64,000 bases of DNA from Paenibacillus sp. JCM 18996 (GTDB taxonomy: Bacteria > Bacillota > Bacilli > Paenibacillales > NBRC-103111). The DNA lies in NCBI GenBank assembly GCA_001313085.1, contig BBFE01000002.1, forward strand, positions 62,001 through 126,000, written 5' to 3'. The translations under genes and the position numbers were made by a program. The notes beneath the pieces are model-generated. The model saw only the letters and a list, made by a program, of their open reading frames with translations, was not told the origin of the DNA and ran no database searches. This document shows, piece by piece, positions 29,039 to 39,409 of the stretch (position 1 is the first letter of the stretch; every line of letters starts with the position of its first letter).

Positions 29039-30405
29039 TTAAATCACAGTGCTAAGAAGAAGAATGAAGATCAATCCTATTACAGATAAAATCGTTTCCA
29101 TAACGGTCCAGGATTTTAAGGTTTGCGGCACGGACATATTGAAGAACTCCTTTACCATCCAGAAACCGGCGTCATTTACGTGCGACAGCACAAGTGAGCC
29201 CGCGCCTGTGGCTAATACAACAAGCTCAACATTCGCACTCGGATTCTGCACAAGCACAGGGGCTACTATACCGGCCGCGGTGGTCATAGCTACGGTGCCG
29301 AGCCGGTTGCGACGCGAATTAAAGCGGCTACAAACCACGCGAACAGAATAACGTTAATATGAGCCTGAGTAGCAATCGCGGCAATCGCTCCGCCCACCCC
29401 GCTGTTGATCAATACCTGCTTAAAAGCCCCGCCTGCCCCAATAATCAATATAATCGTAGCTGTTGGCGCCAAGCATTCACTGGCAAATCGGGATACGTCA
29501 TCTTTTGTGAACCCTCTGGAGAAACCCAGGGAGAAAAAAATGAAAACACAACGGCAATCAACAGTGCAATAATCTCATGCCCGATAAACTCGCAAAACTG
29601 CGTGAGGCCGCTGGCCGCCTTAGGATCGATAATATTGGCCACTGACCCGATTAACATTAACAGAACAGGCAGCAGAATCGTAAACAATGTAATTCCGAAT
29701 CCCGGCAGCTCTCGATTATACTTACTTGTGAACTGCTCAGCCAAATTGACCGGGGGTTCAACCTGAATTCTTTTACCGATAAATTTACCAAATAAAGGAC
29801 CCGCAAGAATTGCAGCCGGCAATCCGACAATTATGGAATAAAGAATCGTTTTTTTCCCAGATCCGCTTTGTATGCATCGATAGCAATCATCGGAGCCGGA
29901 TGCGGAGGAACAAGTCCATGCACCGTAGAAAGTCCGGCCAGAACCGGAATACCGATTTGTAAAAGCGACATCTTCGTTTTGCGGGCTACGATAAACACAA
30001 TCGGAATCAATAAGATGACGCCCACCTCAAAGAATACGGGGATTCCCACAATAAAGCCGACAATCATCATTGCCCAATGAACGCGCTTCTCGCCAAACTT
30101 ATCCACTAACGTTGTAGCGATCCGTTCGGCTCCTCCTGATTCGGCCATCATTTTTCCCAGCATAGTACCAAGTCCAATAACGATCGCAATCGTTCCTAAC
30201 GTACCGCCCAAACCACCAGTTACCGCTTTAATAACATCCGCAGGCTTCATCCCTGCAAGAAAGCCTAGCAGCAAAGAAGAAATCAGCAGAGTGACAAAGG
30301 GATTCCATTTATATTTGGCGATAAGCACAATAAGAAAAAAACAATAGAAATTAATGCCCAAACTAATAATGTCACATTATGACTGAACCCGAAGATCGTA
30401 CTCAT
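29039..30405 (-). CDS. gntP: Gluconate permease, GntP family
   Basis: About 450 residues, twelve to fourteen hydrophobic helices, gluconate:H+ symporter. Family features: IAKYKWNPFVTLLISSLLLGFLAGM (in parts), GLGGTLGTIAIVIGLGTMLG, ESGGAERIATTL, GLVPPHPAPM. The start ATG at 30405 follows AGGAGG. Breaks at T/A runs near 30337, 29848, 29535 and 29300. It lies 35 bases upstream of gntK and 148 downstream of gntR, so the three are likely co-regulated. Confidence 0.9.
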
Positions 30406-30493
30406 GATGAGGCCTCCTATTTTAACTCGTTAGTATTTACGTTATACAGCATTCCCTTTTATACAACGATTTCAATAAATAAACGCTTTCATT

Positions 30494-30504
30494 TTGTATA
30501 CAGG
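30494..30504. promoter_or_regulatory. Candidate GntR half-palindrome upstream of gntP
   Basis: TTGTATACAGG between gntR and gntP shares the TTGTATACA core of the palindrome upstream of the 6-phosphogluconate dehydrogenase gene. It lies about 90 bases upstream of the gntP start. Confidence 0.4.
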
Positions 30505-30553
30505 TCGACAACTTTTAAGATATTTCAGGTATGCCGCCTGTTCGGCAAAAAAA

Positions 30554-31230
30554 TTAAGATATACTGCTGTGAAGGGTTTTATTGGAATCCGCGAAATACT
30601 CCTGCACCACTTTTTTTGAATAACGGTTGCATCCTTGGACTCCAAGCCTATTACTATAGTTCGATGCTTCTCGATAACCTTCTGTAACTTTGCCTGGCCT
30701 TCCGAGAATACTTCCTGTGTGGTAATCAGCATTACAGTCAATACAATACGACGGATGCTGTTCCATAGATGCAGAATTCTTGTATGCTTGGCCTCAACAA
30801 TCATCGCTTCATGAAAGCAAAAGTCCAGATAGGAAAACTCCACACAGTCATCGTATTTTATCGCTACTTCCATCTTATCGATGATTTGCTTCAAATTTGC
30901 AAGCAGCGGATCGCGGTTACCGCTGGCAAGACGCTGCTGGGCAAAGCTTTCGATCAAATACCTGACATCGTACAACTCCTCGACATCCTGCAAGCTTAAC
31001 CCCAGAACAACCGCTCCCATCCGTTCCAGACGAATGAGCCCTTCATTTGATAACGTTTTCAAAGCCTCCCTAACCGGAGATCTGCTGGTGCCAAAATCAG
31101 CGGCAATCCGATTCTCAGAAATAACATCCCCGGATTTTATAGTTCCATTGATAATTTGCAGCCTTAGTTCGCAAGCGATCGATTCCCCCAGGGACACGCC
31201 CTGCAGCCACGCAGAAGGATAACGCATCAT
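30554..31230 (-). CDS. gntR: GntR-family (FadR subfamily) gluconate regulator
   Basis: About 225 residues. The winged helix-turn-helix (ENRIAADFGTSRSPVREALKTLSNEGLI, shown as family pattern in 31100-31000) is followed by an all-helical FCD ligand domain with the metal-binding set (DVRYLIESFA, DFCFHEAMI, EKHRTIV). In Bacillus the homologue represses the gnt operon and is released by gluconate. The start ATG at 31230 has GGAGAG. One A run (30610-30616 as T7) shifts the end; corrected, it stops at ...QEYFADSNKTLHSSIS. Confidence 0.87.
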
Positions 31231-31273
31231 AACTCAACTCTCCTATTTAAATCGTATTCAGGCTATTAAAAAA

Positions 31274-31288
31274 CGATAGATATTATCG
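31274..31288. promoter_or_regulatory. Palindrome upstream of gntR
   Basis: CGATA-GATAT-TATCG inverted repeat 44 bases upstream of the gntR start. It differs from the TTGTATACAA-type sites, so it may be an unrelated operator or chance. Confidence 0.3.
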
Positions 31289-31336
31289 ATTTTAGCACAG
31301 ATTAGCCGAACGATTCTATTGGAGGAATGAGTTTCC

Positions 31337-32247
31337 TTAATTATTTCGGACAACAGCGTGGCCGCCGAATTCTTTGCGCAAAGCAGCAACAACCTTGCCG
31401 TGGAACGTATCGGACTCAAGTGAACGATATCTCATCAATAAGGACAGAGCGATAACCGGTGTACTCGCTTCCAAATCAAGCGCAGTTTCAAGAGTCCATT
31501 TTCCTTCGCCTGAGCTCTGCATTACCCCTCGAATTTCATCCAGGTTGGGATCTTTAGAGAATGCATTTTCCGTCAGCTCCATCAACCAGCTGCGAATGAC
31601 AGAACCATTCGACCAGACGCGGGCAACCTCTTCATAGCTGAAGTCAAATTCACTCTTCGACAGCAGTTCAAATCCTTCGGCAATCGACTGCATCATCCCG
31701 TACTCGATACCATTGTGAATCATTTTAAGAAAATGACCACTGCCGCTCCTGCCGGCGTACAAATATCCATTATCGACGGCAATGCCTTCAAATAAAGGCT
31801 CGATAGTTGCGAACGCTTCCTTATCCCCGCCAACCATAAAACAGCCTCCATGCGCAGCGCCTTCCGTACCTCCCGATGTACCCACATCGAAAAAACTTGA
31901 TCCCATACGCATTCAGCTTCTCCGCATGAACTAAAGATTCTTTGTAGTGGGAGTTCCCGCCATCGATGACGATATCGCCTTGTTCCAGCATAGGGATGAG
32001 AGAATCAATCACACTATCCACAATCTTGCCTGCCGGAACCATAATCCATACAACACGAGGAGATTCCAACTTTGAGACCAGATCTTTTATGGCTTCGGCC
32101 GGTTCAGCACCTAACTCCGTCAATTTTTTTTCCGGGCTCAGGATTCACATCGTAAACGACAACCTGATGCCGATGGACAAGCAGATTCTGCACCAGATTA
32201 AATCCCATTTTACCAAGACCTATCATGCCTAGCTTGATATCGATCAC
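31337..32247 (-). CDS. gnd: 6-phosphogluconate dehydrogenase, short (~300 aa) form
   Basis: Oxidative decarboxylation of 6-phosphogluconate to ribulose 5-phosphate. Rossmann start LGMIGLGKMGFNLVQNL, WIMVPAG, IVIDGGNSHYKES, FFDVGTSGGTEGAAHGGCFM (in parts) and the catalytic KMIHNGIEYGMMQS. The ~300-residue length matches the YqeC-type enzyme, not the 470-residue GntZ. The start is uncertain: GTG at 32247 is in frame but poorly placed; the family normally starts at the position here occupied by ATC (32238), which sits eight bases after AGGTGG; ATG at 32226 would drop a conserved residue set. Breaks at 32125-32131 and near 31890. Confidence 0.86.
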
Positions 32248-32269
32248 CACCTAATAAGTCTACAGGTAT

Positions 32270-32283
32270 ACTTGTATACAAGT
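32270..32283. promoter_or_regulatory. GntR-type operator palindrome
   Basis: ACTTGTATACAAGT, a perfect 14-bp palindrome, matches the core of the known Bacillus GntR operator (ATACTTGTATACAAGTAT). It is 23 bases upstream of the GTG of the 6-phosphogluconate dehydrogenase gene, tying that gene to gluconate control. Confidence 0.7.
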
Positions 32284-32327
32284 TCAGTACTATATTACTG
32301 CTTCCTGGTCAATCTGTAAATAAAAAT

Positions 32328-32344
32328 TTGTAAGCGCTGAGCAA
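32328..32344 (+). promoter_or_regulatory. Second cre-like sequence upstream of fruR
   Basis: TTGTAAGCGCTGAGCAA fits the left half of the catabolite-responsive element (TGWAANCGNTNWCA) but misses the terminal CA by two positions. It lies between the gnd and fruR promoters. Confidence 0.35.
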
Positions 32345-32430
32345 AACAGCTTTCAGCCGCGATGACGGTTTTTTTTATCAAATAAACGTATCTGACTATT
32401 AACTGCTGAATGTGATTTAATTTTTTTCTA

Positions 32431-32459
32431 TTGACAGCGGTTTCAAAAAAATATATAAT
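32431..32459 (+). promoter_or_regulatory. Promoter of the fructose operon with overlapping cre site
   Basis: TTGACA (32431-32436) and TATAAT (32454-32459) are both perfect sigma-A boxes with a 17-base spacer. TGACAGCGGTTTCA (32432-32445) overlaps the -35 box and matches the CcpA cre consensus TGWAANCGNTNWCA with one mismatch, so CcpA binding would block RNA polymerase. The fruR start is 80 bases downstream. Confidence 0.8.
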
Positions 32460-32539
32460 CATAAATAAGCGCAAACAATCACAATCGATCAAAAAATCCG
32501 TTTATCCATCTGTCCTGATAGGGAGGTGAATCCTACATC

Positions 32540-33328
32540 GTGTTCGTTGAAGAACGAAAAAAGCAAAATCATCCAAATATTAGAAGAGGAAGAACGGGTT
32601 GATGTCATTGAGCTCGGTAAGCTGCTCGATGTCTCCGAATCCACCATCCGCAGAGATCTCAAGGAGCTGGAAGACGCCAATTTACTCAAAAGAACTCATG
32701 GCGGAGCGGTCTCGATAAGAATCTCCAAACCAAGCGTTACGATAGAACCAAGCTTTCTCGAGAAGGAGATCCAATATCCGAACGAAAAGAAAGCGATTGC
32801 AAAAAAAAGCCGTTGAGTTTATTAAAGACGGGGACACGATATTGCTGGATTCCGGTACGACTACATTTTATATACTCCAGGAATTAAAAAACATTCAATC
32901 ATCTAACCGTCGTTACGAATGCAATCATTTCTCCCGCTTATTTGGAGCTGCTTCACCCGGGCATCGAGCTTTTGTTCCTCGGAGGCACATATCGCCCACA
33001 GACCCAATCGCTGGTCGGCATGTTTACAGAGCAATGCTTGAACATGATCCGTGTGGATAAGTGCTTTATTGCTACCAATGGCGCTGAACATTCTATTGGA
33101 CTCACAACACCCAATATGACGGAAGCCGAGATCAAGCGCAAAATGATATCCTGCGCGCAGCAAGTCATTCTGGTGACGGATTCATCCAAATTCGGCAAAT
33201 CAAGCTTTGCGAAATTTGCTGACCTGGATGATATCGATGTTTGCATCACCGATTCGGGTATCGCGAAGAAGAGAAAAAAAAGTCTAAGCAGGAGTGGCAT
33301 TACGGTCATTACCGCAGACTTCGAATAG
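32540..33328 (+). CDS. fruR: DeoR-family fructose operon regulator
   Basis: About 255 residues. The helix-turn-helix VDVIELGKLLDVSESTIRRD followed by LKRTHGGAV is the DeoR signature; the C-terminal sugar-phosphate sensor has DGDTILLDSGTT and VDKCFIATNG. The start GTG at 32540 gives VFVEERKSKIIQIL and lies ten bases after GGGAGGTGA; an earlier in-frame GTG overlaps that site. Breaks at the A6 run 32560-32565, A7 run 32802-32808 and the A run near 32886-32891. As first gene of the operon it probably senses fructose 1-phosphate. Confidence 0.88.
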
Positions 33329-33339
33329 GACTGATAGAG

Positions 33340-34281
33340 ATGAAACCTACCGTATTAACCGTCACACTCAATCCTTCCCTGGATAAAACCATTGTTCTTG
33401 ACCAGCTCCAGCCAGGTATGCTGAACAGAGCGAAGCAAGTTCGTTTGGATCCGGGAGGCAAGGGAATCAATGTGGCCCGTCTGCTTCACAATTTTGATGT
33501 ACCGGTGCTGGTGTCCGGATTGTCCGGCGGAGCCGAGGGCGAGGAATTAATTGAAAGCTTGCGTCAAGCCGGGCTTACTCTACGTTTCACGCCGGTTTCG
33601 GGACGAACCCGAACAAATTTAAAAAATTGTTGACGCTTCAAAACAAGTCACTACAGAAATTAATGAGCAGGGCGCTGAAGTGAGCATCGCGGAGCTTGCA
33701 GCTTTCTTGAAAGTTTTCAACCAATGCCTGGGGAATTCATCTCACTTGGTGCTGGGCGGCAGCCTTCCTCCCGGAATAACGGTTTCCGTTTATGCCGAGC
33801 TCATCCATATGGCCAACCGCAAAGGGATCGTTACCGTGCTTGATGCGGATGGCGAAGCTTTGGCAGCAGGAATGCGTGCAGTACCCTACGCTCTGAAGCC
33901 AAACATTCATGAGTTGGAGCAGTGGTGCGGACACCGTCTGTTAACGGACGAAGATGTTGTCTCCGCTGGACGAAAGATGATCAATCAGGGTGTCTCACTC
34001 CTTATCGTCTCCATGGGTGAGAGAGGCTCCATCGCTATGAACGATAAGGAAGCGTTCCGCGTAACCCCATTCCCGATTATCCCAAAAAAAGCACGGTTGG
34101 AGCCGGTGACTCGATGGTGGCAACAATGATTTACTGTATGCTCCACAACAAGAGCCTTGCGGAAACAGCGGCCTGGACAACGACTGCCGGCACGTTAACC
34201 GCTTCCAAAGAAGGAACGCAAGTTTGTACGCTGGCCGAAGTCAACCAGCGCGTGGATGAGGTTAAGGTTAGCAAAATTTAA
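33340..34281 (+). CDS. fruK: 1-phosphofructokinase
   Basis: About 305 residues, PfkB family; phosphorylates fructose 1-phosphate to fructose 1,6-bisphosphate. Signature LDPGGKGINVARLLHNF near the N-terminus and the anion-hole/catalytic base STVGAGDSMVA near the C-terminus are present, with VTLNPSLDKT at the start. The ATG at 33340 lies 11 bases after the fruR stop with a weak AGGA site. Breaks at the A6 run 33620-33625 and the A7 run 34083-34089. Confidence 0.9.
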
Positions 34282-34298
34282 TTCAGGGAGGTAAGGAT

Positions 34299-35712
34299 AT
34301 GGAGAAAAAAAATTTTAGCGGTAACCGCTTGTCCGACAGGTATTGCCCACACCTACATGTCGGCGGAGGCTCTGGAAAAATCCGCAGCCGAAAGAGGCAT
34401 TTCATTAAAGGTTGAAAAACGCGGTGCTATGGGCATTGAAGACGAACTGAGCGACCAGGAAATACGTGACGCTCATGCCATTATTATTGCGGCGGACACG
34501 GATGTGCAGGAGTCTCGTTTTGCCGGAAAACCGGTGGTCAAGGTAGCGGTGGCTGAAGCCATCAAGAACCCAAACCGCCTGCTGGATGAAGCACTCGCCA
34601 AGCAGCCGGGGCACACGCAGGATTTGTATGAACAAGTGCAAAAATCCAAGGAAGAGCGGAGCGCACAACGTTCCGGCGTTTATAAACACTTGATGACAGG
34701 CGTATCCAACATGCTGCCGCTTGTCGTTGCAGGCGGTTTGATCATCGCGCTGTCCTTCGTATTCGGAATCACCGCGTTCAAAGAACAGGGCACGCTGGCC
34801 GCGGCCTTGATGGATATAGGCGGCGGCGCCGCTTTTGCTTTAATGGTGCCGGTTTTGGCCGGATTTATCGCATTCTCCATTGCGGATCGTGTCGGTTTAG
34901 CGCCCGGGTTGGTGGGCGGTATGCTCGCTTCCAGCTTGGAGCAGGCTTCCTGGGCGGTATTATCGCAGGCTTCCTCGCCGGATATGTTGCGAATGCGCTG
35001 AAAAAATACATTAAATTGCCGAAAAACTTTGAAGGCCTCAAGCCGATCCTGATTATTCCGCTGCTTTCAACGCTGATCGTTGGTTTATTAATGGAATATG
35101 TTATCGGAGCCCCTATTAAAGCGATTATGGATGCTCTCGCGGCTTGGTTAACGGGCATGAGCTCAACGAACGCGGTACTTCTCGGCCTGATCCTGGGTGC
35201 TATGATGGCCTTCGACATGGGGGGTCCGGTCAACAAATCCGCTTACACATTCGCTATCGGTCTTCTGGCGAGCAATGTATTCGGTCCGATGGCTGCTGTT
35301 ATGGCAGCAGGGATGACTCCTCCTCTTGGACTGTTCCTGGCTACGCTGCTGGCTCCCAAAAAAAAGTTTACAAAAGAAGAAAAAAAGAAGCAGGTAAAGC
35401 AGCCTCCGTCCTCGGTATTTCTTTCATTACTGAAGGAGCAATTCCTTTTGCAGCGGCGGACCCGCTCCGTGTCATTCCGAGCATTATGGTCGGCTCTGCC
35501 GTCACCGGCGCACTATCTATGGCGTTTGGAGCTACTCTTCGTGCACCGCACGGCGGAATTTTCGTTCTCCCCATTCCTCATGCCGTGGAACAACTTGGAC
35601 TTTATGCGTTATCGATTGTGATAGGAACGTTTGTAACGGCAATCATGATTAGTGTCCTGAAAAAAAAGCAAAGCCTGAAACGCCGCATAATAAAATACAA
35701 CACTGGGAGTGA
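34299..35712 (+). CDS. fruA: PTS fructose transporter subunit IIBC
   Basis: About 468 residues. An N-terminal IIB domain carries the phosphorylated cysteine in [20 protein letters not shown]; the C-terminal IIC domain has eight or more membrane helices ([37 protein letters not shown]) and the conserved [11 protein letters not shown]. It imports fructose as fructose 1-phosphate. The start ATG at 34299 has GGGAGG. Breaks: A8 run 34305-34312, a shift near 34938, A5-6 runs near 35380, and A8 run 35660-35667; corrected, it ends ...PHNKIQHWE and the TGA precedes the IIA start by five bases. Confidence 0.9.
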
Positions 35713-35717
35713 CTCCA

Positions 35718-36167
35718 ATGGTTATTAGTGACATTCTGACGAAGGAAACGATTGATCTTCATTTGAACGCAGACTCCAAAACTGCCGCTGTCGAGCAGAT
35801 GGCTTCCCTCTTGTCCGAGCAAGGATATGTGTCGGATGCCGGTCAGTTTATAAACGACGTATTAAAACGCGAGGAGAGCAGTTCGACCGGAATTGGCTTT
35901 GGTGTCGCGATTCCACACGGCAAATCAGCCGGAGTAGTAAAGCCTGCCCTCTCTTTTGCCAAATTCGCGCAGCCGATTGAATGGCAGTCGCTTGACGAGC
36001 AGCCGGTCACGATGGCTTTCCTGATCGGGGTGCCACTTGAGCAGGCGGGACAGGAGCATCTGAAAATTTTAACGACATTAGCGCGAAAACTAATCCATGA
36101 ATCTTTCCGCAATCAGCTGCTGCAGGCGACAACGCCGGAGGAGATCGTGCAAGCTTTACAATTTTAA
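35718..36167 (+). CDS. PTS fructose IIA protein
   Basis: Intact 149-residue PTS IIA (mannitol/fructose type). The active-site histidine is in [28 protein letters not shown] precedes it as in the family. It carries phosphate from HPr to the IIB domain. In many Bacilli IIA is fused to IIBC; here it is a separate gene. The start ATG at 35718 is favoured by GGGAGTG six bases before; the ORF could start three codons earlier. Confidence 0.93.
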   Translation: MVISDILTKETIDLHLNADSKTAAVEQMASLLSEQGYVSDAGQFINDVLKREESSSTGIGFGVAIPHGKSAGVVKPALSFAKFAQPIEWQSLDEQPVTMAFLIGVPLEQAGQEHLKILTTLARKLIHESFRNQLLQATTPEEIVQALQF

Positions 36168-36197
36168 CACAGAGAAGCATAAAGGGAGTTGAGACAC

Positions 36198-36469
36198 ATG
36201 GTGACCCAAACGACAACGATACAGAACGAACAAGGCTTTCATTTAAGACCCGCTCAACTGTTCACCGAGCTTGCCAATAAATTCGAAAGCGACATTACCT
36301 TCACTGCGACTGGAGAGGATGACGAAATCAATCCAAAAAAGCATTTTGGGACTAATGTCATTAGGTCTTGAAAAAAGGCTCCTCCGTTACCATTTCTGCA
36401 GAAGGCCCGGACGAGGAGCAAGCTGTTGCGGCGCTGATCCGGCTGATCGACAGCGGGTTCGGAGAATAG
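36198..36469 (+). CDS. HPr-family phosphocarrier encoded in the fructose operon
   Basis: About 90 residues. The phospho-accepting histidine is in EQGFHLRPAQLF, and the regulatory serine region reads INPKSILGLMSLGL after frame repair, equivalent to Ser46 of HPr, so HPr kinase control is possible. The start ATG at 36198 has GGGAG; the stop is two bases before the EI gene. Breaks at the A6 run 36335-36340 and A6 run 36371-36376. Confidence 0.85.
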
Positions 36470-36471
36470 CT

Positions 36472-38215
36472 ATGAAGGAACTCATAATTCACGGTATCGC
36501 TGCCTCCGAAGGTGTACAGATCGGCACTGCCGTTCACTACGGGCTTCAGCCTGTGGAGCGCAGCATCGATCTGTCTGCCGCAATCTCCGAGGAGCAGGTT
36601 GAGGAACAACTACTCAAGCTGCAGGCCGCTAAAGAAGAAGTAATGAAGCAGCTGCAGCATATTTTGGAGCGCAATGCAGTCCGATACGATGACAAGCAAA
36701 AAAGGAATTATCGCCGGGCATCAGGGCCTGCTTATGGATCCTGCTTTCACCGGGGATATGGAAAAGCTGATCCGCAAAAAAACTGATGCCGGCGGTGGCT
36801 GCCGCAAGTAAAGTGACGGATAAATTCGTTGTTTTATTTCAAAACATGGACAAAGAGTATATGCGCGAACGTGCGCAAGACATTCAGGATATTGGGGGCA
36901 GGCTGCTGGATGCGCTGCAGGGAATTGAGCGGCAAGAGCTGAGCGGCGTGGAGGGCGGCACCGTTCTCATCGCGCATGATATCACACCTTCGGATGCAAT
37001 GGACATTGATCCTGAATATGTGTTCGGATTTGTCACCCGAATTGGCGGCAAAACGTCACATACGGCAATTTTGGCCAGATCGATGGGCATTCCCGCCATT
37101 GTAGGCGCAGGTGCCTCAGTGGAGCAAATTACGAACGGTGCCCGGATCATTGTAGATGGAGGGTCCGGTATCTGCATCGTCAACCCGTCAGAACAAACGA
37201 CTCAATCCTACCTTGAAAAAAAAGGGCCCGGTTGCTTGAAGAGAGGGGTAATCTTGAGGTGTTCCAGTATCGTCCGGCGCAAACCACGGATGGTAAACAA
37301 TTCGAGCTCGCTGCCAACATCGGCACTGTTCAAGAGTCTGCATCAGCTGTAGACAGCGGTGCGGAAGGTGTAGGCTTGTTTCGCACGGAGTTCATGTATA
37401 TGAACGCTGCCCGGATGCCATCCGAGGAAGAACAATACACGGTCTACAAGGAAATTGCCTCTATGTGGAACGGGAAGCCTGTCGTCATTCGCACCCTCGA
37501 TATTGGAGGAGACAAAGAACTGCCTTATCTTGCACTGCAGAAGGAAACGAATCCTTTTCTTGGCTATCGCGCGATCCGCATAGGGTTGAACCAGCCGGAA
37601 GTGCTTCATACGCAGCTTCGCGCTATCGTCAGAGCGAGCGCCTTCGGAAAGCTGCGCATCATGTTTCCGATGATCTCCTCTATCGACGAATGGAGAAAGG
37701 CTCGTGCTGTAGTGTCTGACATCCATGAGGAGCTTGAGCGTGAGGGCATTGCATTTGACCATGATATCCAGGTCGGCATTATGGCGAGATCCCATCCGTC
37801 ATCCAGATGGCCGATCTGTTCGCCAAAGAAGTCGATTTCTTCAGCATCGGTACCAATGATCTCGTTCAATACACAGTGGCCGTAGACCGCATGAACGAAA
37901 AAAGTATCTTATCTATACGATTACTTTCATCCGGCGGTACTCCGTTCTATCCGTACCCTGATCGAAGCAGCCCATACTGCAGGAAAATGGGTCGGAATGT
38001 GCGGGGGCATGGCCGGCGACCCTTTCGCCGCTCCAGTGCTTGCAGGTTATGGACTGGATGAATGGAGCATGGAGACCGCTTCGCTAAACAAGGTGAAAGC
38101 CGCCCTTTCACAGCTGGACACAACCGCGTGTACGCGCTTGGTACAGGAGCTCAACTCCTGTGCGACCGCTCAGGAAGTGCGTGAGAAGATAGAGTTGTTT
38201 GTTGAGGTGAAGTAA
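36472..38215 (+). CDS. PTS Enzyme I encoded in the fructose operon
   Basis: About 578 residues. The phosphoenolpyruvate-dependent phosphotransferase has its phosphorylated histidine in [21 protein letters not shown] (in part, near 37060), the PEP-binding segment [24 protein letters not shown], and the C-terminal [15 protein letters not shown] and [10 protein letters not shown]. It starts phosphate transfer to HPr. Breaks at the A6 run 36700-36705, A6 run 36777-36782, A8 run 37216-37223, near 37785 (missing bases in AEIPSV) and near 37905. It appears complete and is co-transcribed with HPr, IIA and IIBC. Confidence 0.9.
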
Positions 38216-38283
38216 AGGTAAGGTCTGGATCTCTTGCATTACTTCATCATGATAACGGGTGGAGATATAGGACCGTTTTCCGT

Positions 38284-39319
38284 TTATCCGGCTATTTCTT
38301 CTCGAACCCGCGGCGCTACCTCTGTTCCCAGCAACTCAATAGCTCTCAGCACGTCCTCATGGGGCATCGTCCCGACCGGTACGTGCAGCATAAAGCGTGT
38401 GATGCCGACGTTCTTACGAAGGTGAATGATTTTTCCGGCAACGGTCTCCGGGTCCCCTACGTACAGCGCTCCTTCGAAGCTTCGCGCGGCATCGTAGCTT
38501 GCACGGTCGTAATGCCCCCAACCGCGCTCCTTTCCGAGCTTATTCATACTTGCCTGCGTGGAAGGAAAAAAACTTGTCCGCTGCAGCCTGGTTATCGTCC
38601 GCAATGAATCCGTGCGAGTGCGACGCTACCGGCAAGCGCGACGGATCATGACCTGCGTGAACTGCCGCTCTCTTATAGAGATCCACGAGCTGGGCAAACT
38701 GAAGGGGTCTTCCTCCGATAATCGCCAGAACAAGCGGGAGTCCAAGCAGCCCTGCACGGACAATAGAATCGGTCGTCCCCCCGCTGCCAATCCACACCGG
38801 CAAAGGATCCTGAACCGGACGCGGATACACTCCCAGATCATGTATTGCCGGCCGATGCCCGCCTCTCCAGGTTACTTTCTCGGACTCCCGTATTTTCAAC
38901 AACAACTCCAACTTCTCGTTGAACAACTCGTCGTAATCATTTAAATCATATCCAAACAGTGGAAAGGACTCGATAAAAGAGCCCCGGCCCGCCATAATTT
39001 CCGCACGTCCGTTCGAAATCCCGTCGAGCGTGGCAAAATCCTGAAACACGCGCACCGGATCTGCAGAAGACAGCACCGTGACCGCGCTTGTCAGACGTAT
39101 CCGTTTCGTCTGTGACGCAGCCGCAGCCAGCACGACTGCGGGTGAAGACGCCGCATAATCTTTACGGTGATGCTCGCCCACGCCAAATACATCCAACCCC
39201 ACCTGATCTGCAAGTACAATTTCTTCCACGACCTCACGCAATCGCTGTGCATGACTCATCACCTCGCCGGTTTGCACGTCCGGTGATGTCTCTACAAATG
39301 TGCTCACACCAATCTGCAC
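38284..39319 (-). CDS. Luciferase-like monooxygenase, second type
   Basis: About 343 residues, LLM class oxidoreductase. Typical parts: [80 protein letters not shown], and [19 protein letters not shown]. This subfamily (with the GVGEHHR motif) is annotated as FMN-dependent oxidoreductase of unknown substrate. It converges with the EI gene. The start GTG at 39319 has only a weak G-rich site. One A7 run near 38563-38569 breaks the frame after DKFF. Confidence 0.85.
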
Positions 39320-39409
39320 TGACAGCCCCCCCAGTTTCTGTAAAGATTGTTGGAAAGTTTTCTCGATAATTAGCTGGTTAATCTAACGTTGTGATCTAAA
39401 TATTGTGTA

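Noticed and set aside
31274..31288. Palindrome CGATA-N5-TATCG as a GntR site
   Set aside because: It does not share the TTGTATACAA core of the other two sites, so it was kept only as a low-confidence palindrome.
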